A stretch of 33,853 nt of DNA from Prorocentrum cordatum (Eukaryota; Sar; Dinophyceae; Prorocentrales; Prorocentraceae): assembly GCA_963575745.1 (NCBI GenBank), contig CAUYUJ010018702.1, positions 129,662 through 163,514 of the forward strand, written 5' to 3'. Both the position numbers and the translations under genes were made by a program. Positions within the stretch are counted from its first letter, which is position 1, and every line of letters begins with the position of its first letter. The notes under the pieces were generated by a model. That model was not told where the DNA came from. It saw nothing but the letters and a program-made list of their open reading frames with translations, and did not search any database. This document shows, piece after piece, positions 29,452 through 33,853 of this stretch.

Positions 29452-31315
29452 GGAGGCGTCACTGTGCTGGGCCCCGCCAACAGGCCTCGAAAGTGGCGAC
29501 GGTTTCACAGATCGCAACACCCAAGGGATGGCGAGGTCTAAGTTGGATCTGCGTGTGGCATCACTGTGCTGGGCCCCCCAACAGGCCGCGAAAGTGGCTA
29601 CAGTTTCACAGATCGCAGCCCCCCGGGGATGGCGAGGTTTAACTTGAACCCGCCGTGGGTACCCACTGTGCTGGGCCCCCCAGCAGCCCTCGAAAGTGGC
29701 GACAGTTTCACAGATCGCAGCCCCGCAGCCCCCCAGGGATGGCGAGGTCTAATCTGAGTCCCCGTAAGACGTCACTGTGCTGGGCCCCCCCAGCAGCCCT
29801 CGAAAGTGGTGACAGTTTCGCAGATCGCAGCCCCCCAAGGATGGCGAGGTCCAATTTGAGTCCGCCGTGTGTACCCACTGTGCTGGCCCCCCCCGGCACC
29901 CTCGAAAGTGGCGACAGCATCACAGATCGCAGCCCCCCAGGGATGGCGAGGTCCCATTTGAATCCGCCGTGGGTGCAGATTGTGCTGGGCCCCCCAGCAG
30001 GCCTCGAAAGTGGCGACAGTTTCGCAGATCGCAGCCCCCCAGGGATGGCGAGGTCTCATTTGAATCCGCCGCGGGTGCAGACTGTGCTGGGCCCCCCAGC
30101 AGCCTCGAAAGTGGCGACAGTTTCACAGATCGCAGCCCCCCAGGGATGGCGAGGTCCCATTTGAATCCGCCGCGGGTGCAGACTGTGCTGGGCCCCCCAG
30201 CAGCCCTCGAAAGTGGCGACAGTTTCGCAGATCGCAGCCCCCCAGGGATGGCGAGGTCCCATTTGAGTCCGCCGCGGGTGCAGACTGTGCTGGGCCCCCC
30301 AGCAGGCCTCGAAAGTGGCGACAGTTTCACAGATCGCAGCCCCCCAGGGATGGCGAGGTCCCATTTGAATCCGCCGCGCGGGTGCAGACTGTGCTGGGCC
30401 CCCCAGCAGGCCTCAGAAGTCGAAAGCGACAATTTCACAGATCGCAGCCCCCAGGGATGGCGAGGTCTTCAAGATCGCTGAGCAGCCCTCGAAAGTGGCG
30501 ACAGTTTCACGGATCGCAGCCTGGATGGCGAGGTCTACTGAGTTTGTGCTGGGCCCCCCAGCAGCCCTCGAAAGTGGCGACATTTTTCACAGATCGCAGC
30601 CCCCAGGAATGGCGAGGTCTAATCTGAGTCCCCGTAGGACGTCACTGTGCTGGGCCCCCCAGCAGCCCTCGAAAGTGGCGACAGTTTCACAATCGCAGCC
30701 CCCAGGGATGGCGAGGTTCGTCAGACGTCCACTGTGCTGGGCCCCCCAGCAGGCCTCGAAAGTGGCGACAGTTTCACAGATCGCAGCCCCCCAGGGATGG
30801 CGAGGTCTAATCTGAGTCCCCGTAAGACGTCACTGTGCTGGGCCCCCCCAGCAGCCCTCGAAAGTGGCGACAATTTCGCAGACCGCAGCCCCCCAGGGAT
30901 GGCGAGGTCTAATCTGAGTCACCGTAAGACATCACTCCGCTGGGCCCCCCAGCAGACCTCGAAAGTGGCGACAGTATCACAGATCGCAGCCCCCCAGGAA
31001 CGGCGAGGTTTAATATGAGTCCCCGTAGGACGTCACTGTGCTGGGCCCCCCAGCAGCCCTCGAAAGTGGCGACAGTTTCACAGATCGCAGCCCCCCAGGG
31101 ATGGCGAGGTCTAATCTGAGTCCCCGTAAGACGTCACTGTGCTGGCCCCCCCAGCAGCCCTCGAAAGTGGCGACAGTTTTACAGATCGCAGCCCCCCAGG
31201 GATGGCGAGGTCTAATCTGAGTCCCCGTAGGACGTCACTCCGCTGAACCCCCCAGCAGCCCTCGAAAGTGGCGCCAGTTTCACAGATCGCAGCCCCCCAG
31301 GGATGGCGAGGGATG
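29452..31315. repeat. 101-102-bp satellite array, subfamily B (about 18 units)
   Basis: Same core as subfamily A (CCTCGAAAGTGGCGACAGTT, CAGATCGCAGCC, ATGGCGAGGTC) but with CACTGTGCTGGGCCCCCCAG in place of CACTCCGCTGGACCCACCAG and a different tail (AATCTGAGTCCCCGTAAGAC or TTTGAATCCGCC). At least two variants alternate in blocks inside the array. The final units revert to a CACTCCGCTG form, like subfamily A. Confidence 0.95.
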
Positions 31316-31546
31316 GCGAGGGACAAGCGACGTAAAAGGCAAGAGAGAAGAGGAGGACCGAAGTTGAGAGGTGAAGGGAAGCAAGAGAGAAGAGGAGGAG
31401 CGAAGAGAGGAGAAGGGATGCAAGAGAACAGAGGAGGAGGAGGAGAAGGGAGGAGAGGAGAGGGACGGGAAGGAGAAGGAGGGAAGACGCGACCGCAGTG
31501 CTCTATTCAAAACGAATGCCCAACGCAGGAGGGTTGGGAAAAAAAT
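31316..31546. repeat. Purine-rich tail of composite repeat copy II
   Basis: A purine-rich stretch (AGAGAAGAGGAGG) is followed by CAGTGCTCTATTCAAAACGA and AGGAGGGTTGGGA. The same tail, shorter, ends copy I at 28807-28909. The repeat stops within about 8 bp of the donor of J-domain exon 1. Confidence 0.85.
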
Positions 31547-31554
31547 CCTCGGTC

Positions 31555-31692
31555 CTCGGCGCCGCGCGCCAGGCCTAGCACGTCGTACGGGTTGCCGCGC
31601 CGCCCGGCGGCCCGCAGCACCACCCCCCGGCGGCCTGGGCCGCGGGCGCCCGCCGCGCGCGCGGGCCCCGTCAGGCGGGCGCGCGGGCGCGC
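31555..31692 (-). CDS. J-domain protein gene, exon 1 (leader and start of J domain)
   Basis: The 138-nt exon encodes 46 residues in phase 0 after a GTCCCCGAG|GCG acceptor. It starts with about 32 residues rich in Arg, Ala, Gly and Pro with no acidic residue (ARPRARLTGPARAAG, then GVVLRAAGRRG). Then NPYDVLGLARGAE follows, which is the N-terminal J-domain signature. The donor is GCCGAG|GACCG, a GA-type donor. The basic, acid-free leader and the VVLRA|A stretch look like an organelle (plastid) transit peptide; that is inference. An upstream exon with the start codon must exist. It is flanked on both sides by repeats: the composite satellite tail on one side and an M5 copy on the other. Confidence 0.8.
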
Positions 31693-31706
31693 CTCGGGGA
31701 CGTACT

Positions 31707-31872
31707 TGAAGGGGCCCTGGGACACGCAAATAAATACACACTAATAACCCGATTCCCCATATTTCCTCATATTTTCTGGGTTTTCGTCTTCCCCCCCACT
31801 GCCCATATTTTCCCGTATTTTCCGGGGGATCGACGATTACTTGCGTCTGTGTGTGTGTTTTCCCCCTCCTGA
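31707..31872 (+). repeat. Dispersed repeat M5, copy 2
   Basis: Close match to 7829-8000 (TTGAAGGGGCCCTGGGACAC, ATCGACGATTA, GTCTGTGTGTGTGTTTTCCC). It starts 15 bp from the acceptor of J-domain exon 1, so it forms the 3' end of the intron in minus-strand sense. Confidence 0.85.
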
Positions 31873-32021
31873 GTACTGACCCCGGCCACTCCAAACCAGT
31901 GTCAATCAGGCCTTGCAGGATCCTGCAGGAGCCTGCAGGATCCTGCGCCCAGACCCGGGCCCAGGCGACCCTGGCCCTGCAGGAGGCTGCAAGATCGGGC
32001 GTGCTGGCTGACCCCCGCTCT

Positions 32022-32141
32022 GGCCATCGCTCGGACGTCCATTCCCTGTTTTTTTTGTTGTTTCGTCTTTTTCTCCAAATGATCAAGGATGCTCCTCGAT
32101 GGCCCGCGCCGAAGGAAAAATGCACACGTCCGAGCGATGCC
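32022..32141. mobile_element. Inverted-repeat element, family M1, copy 3
   Basis: GGCCATCGCTCGGACGTCCA and ACGTCCGAGCGATGCC ends, 120 bp. Very close to copy 2 except for a T-rich internal region. It lies between J-domain exon 1 and the candidate leader exon. Confidence 0.9.
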
Positions 32142-32163
32142 AAGCGCTTGCACTGACTCCCGT

Positions 32164-32282
32164 CTCTTGAGCCCCGAGCGCCGCGGCGCCCGGGCCGCCC
32201 GGGCGCGGCGGCAGCGCGGCTGGCAGCGCGGGCTGGGCCCTGGGCGGCGCGCGCAAGCCGCCCCCCGTGTCGGGAAGCGGCC
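32164..32282 (-). CDS. Candidate upstream (leader) exon of the J-domain gene
   Basis: A GC-rich island of about 120 bp stands out from its repeat surroundings. After a CCGGAG acceptor-like site, one frame reads GGGLRAPPRAQPALPAALPP and ends GAAALGAQE, a Leu/Ala/Pro-rich stretch that could be part of a signal or transit peptide. There is no start codon in convincing context, and the frame and 3' boundary are uncertain (GAG is followed by AC, not GA). This is a weak suggestion based on position and composition. Confidence 0.22.
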
Positions 32283-32321
32283 CTCCGGAAAGGGTTCTGC
32301 CGTGCCCTTCGGGCACTGAGC

Positions 32322-32760
32322 TCGTCACTTTGGGGGGGGGGGGCCTAGGTCAGGACACATGCTTGGAATGTTGTGTTGCCATGTGTTTGGGGCAACAATC
32401 GTCACTTTAGGGGAAAGCGAGTAATTGTGACCTGAATCAGGACACATCCCTGGAAGATGGTTTTGCCATATATTCGGGGCAACGGTCGTCACTTTGGGGG
32501 GAGGCGGGTGGTTGGGGCCCAGGTCAAGAAGCATCCCTGGAAACATTGTTCTGTCACATTTTGGGGGCAGCGGTCGTCGCTTTCTAGGGGAGGCGGGCGG
32601 TTGGGGCCCGTGTGTCAGGAAGCGTCCCTGGAAGATTGCTGCATCATGTATATTTCGGGCACGGCCGTCACTTGGTGAGGGGGGCTGGGGCAAGGGTCAG
32701 GAGGCATCCCTGGAACTTGTGCTGCCCTATATTTCGGGCAGCGGTCGCCACTTGGCGCGG
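32322..32760. repeat. Degenerate 77-91-bp tandem array
   Basis: Markers GTCACTTT or GTCGCxxxT occur at 32324, 32401, 32488, 32576, 32667 and 32744. Each unit also has CAGGAxxCATCCCTGGAA and a TATATTCGGGGCAACGG block. Five units have diverged substantially. Confidence 0.85.
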
Positions 32761-33171
32761 GGGGGTCTGGGGCACCGGGCAGCGGGGGCCTGTTGGGGCG
32801 GGCGTGCACTGCCGTCGCCGAAGTGCGCGCGCGAGCACCAGCACTTCGGGGGGGGGAGGGGTTCACTCACGGGATCAAAAGGACAATCTCCTGGGAGGTC
32901 TTCGTGGGAACGCTACTAGGCCCGCTTGGTAGGCCACTCAGCCAGCCGAGGCTGGATTAGGTCCGGAATTAACAATGATTTGCCAGGATATTAGGCCATA
33001 TTGAACAATATTAAGCGGAAGTCAACGGGATTAGGCTAGATTTGGCCACGGCTGGACCATGGCACGTATACCAGAGCCGATGCTGAATTCAGCCTCCCAA
33101 GAGTGACTTCTGGGGACCCAGTATTGAAAACGATTAGAAGTCGCATGTCTATCCAGAGGCCTTCTGGATCG
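32761..33171. other. Gene-free stretch
   Basis: GC-rich to 32850, then ordinary composition with repeated short ATTAGGC/ATTAGG motifs at 32950-33040. No gene was seen. Confidence 0.4.
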
Positions 33172-33315
33172 GGTCCGAGTAGATGGGGTCGGAGGACCGC
33201 GCCGCATCGCCGACGCATCGGCGAAGTCGTCGTGGTCACAATCAGGCTCCACATCGAGCCGCATCGGCGATGCATCGGCGATGCGGGCATCCTCCGACCC
33301 CATCCAGTCGGAACC
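33172..33315. mobile_element. Family M4 hairpin element, uninterrupted copy
   Basis: GGTCCGAGTAGATGGGGTCG and GAGGA at the left pair with TCCTCCGACCCCATCCAGTC and GGAACC at the right. The middle has GCATCGCCGACGCATCGGCG, GGCTCCACATCGAGCCGCAT and GATGCATCGGCGATGCG. The 144-bp element gives the reference form for the interrupted copy at 7093-7469. Confidence 0.9.
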
Positions 33316-33853
33316 CATCTGGGAGGACCCGAGTGTCTGGGTCCGCCCACGTGCCGCCCGTTCCACCTGCGTCTCACCTCCTTCCCTCCCGCTCCTGCGC
33401 CCCCGCGCGTCCGGCGCGCTCCCTCCCCCTGCTGCGTCCTCTCCACCCCTTGCCTCATCAGCAGGTGCCTCCTCTGTGTCGCACCACCAGGCGTGCCGGT
33501 GGGGCGGGCCGGGCGTTTCACCTGAGACGACTTCCTCACAACTCATGGCCCCGAAGCTGTGGGGAAACAAACACACACAATGGGAAAAACACACACTGTG
33601 GGAAAAACAAAACACACACACAAACACACACACAGTGTGTGTGTGTGTGTGTGTGTTGTTTGTGTTTTGCGTTTTTGTCCCACAGTTTTTTTTTTTTTTT
33701 TTTTTTTTTCTTTTTTTTTTTCACACAGACATGTACCACATCTTCAGGGGCGGATCACGAACAGTTCTCAAAAGAGGGGGAGCTCGCCCTGGCGCCACGC
33801 GCCCTTTTCAACACTTGCACGGACGGAGGGCGGCCCGTTTCCAGCATGGGGCT
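33316..33853. repeat. Low-complexity end: CA/GT hairpin and poly-T
   Basis: 33316-33540 is C-rich without a gene. At about 33567-33660, ACACAC runs meet GTGTGT runs (centre near 33634), so the strand can fold into a long hairpin. A poly-T tract (33685-33721) follows. 33506-33540 matches 26349-26375. The last 130 bases show no feature. Confidence 0.8.

Overview
The window looks like nuclear DNA from a dinoflagellate. Reasons: it is GC-rich; it is packed with microsatellites and short inverted-repeat elements; every coding segment I can support lies on the minus strand; coding segments are separated by very long introns; the introns I can delimit use GA-AG or GC-AG boundaries flanked by short direct repeats; and several protein segments resemble families I associate with dinoflagellate genomes. 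I cannot name the species. A run of exactly 100 N (18754-18853) is a scaffold gap.

The main gene is a split J-domain (DnaJ-type) co-chaperone on the minus strand, read from right to left. Exon at 31692-31555 carries a basic, acid-free leader and the start of the J domain. Exon at 25079-24930 carries the HPD motif and helix III. Exon at 5978-5832 carries a tryptophan-containing C-terminal segment. A short candidate exon lies at 3914-3864 and a possible upstream leader exon at 32282-32164. The three confident exons are 138, 150 and 147 nt, all phase 0, and both introns between them (about 6.5 and 19 kb) are flanked by the same 5-bp direct repeat GAGGA.

The 19-kb intron would hold other minus-strand sequences: a dinoflagellate-type protein gene at 12593-9938 with frame breaks, a small coiled-coil ORF at 14275-14009, a broken element with a DSSPQ...DMGTE signature at about 20330-18878, and the 3' end of a LINE-like retrotransposon with RNase H and a zinc finger at 23789-22620. 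A further frame-broken minus-strand gene occupies 2685-346.

The rest is repeats. At least five families of 120-330 bp inverted-repeat elements recur, some nested in each other. The 6.5-kb intron is mostly a twice-repeated composite (TCC tract, linker, 101-bp satellite array, tail). Other arrays include a nearly pure G tract (15.77-15.99 kb), a 52-bp array (17.64-17.90 kb) and an 85-bp array (32.3-32.8 kb). No rRNA, tRNA, CRISPR or spliced-leader gene was seen.
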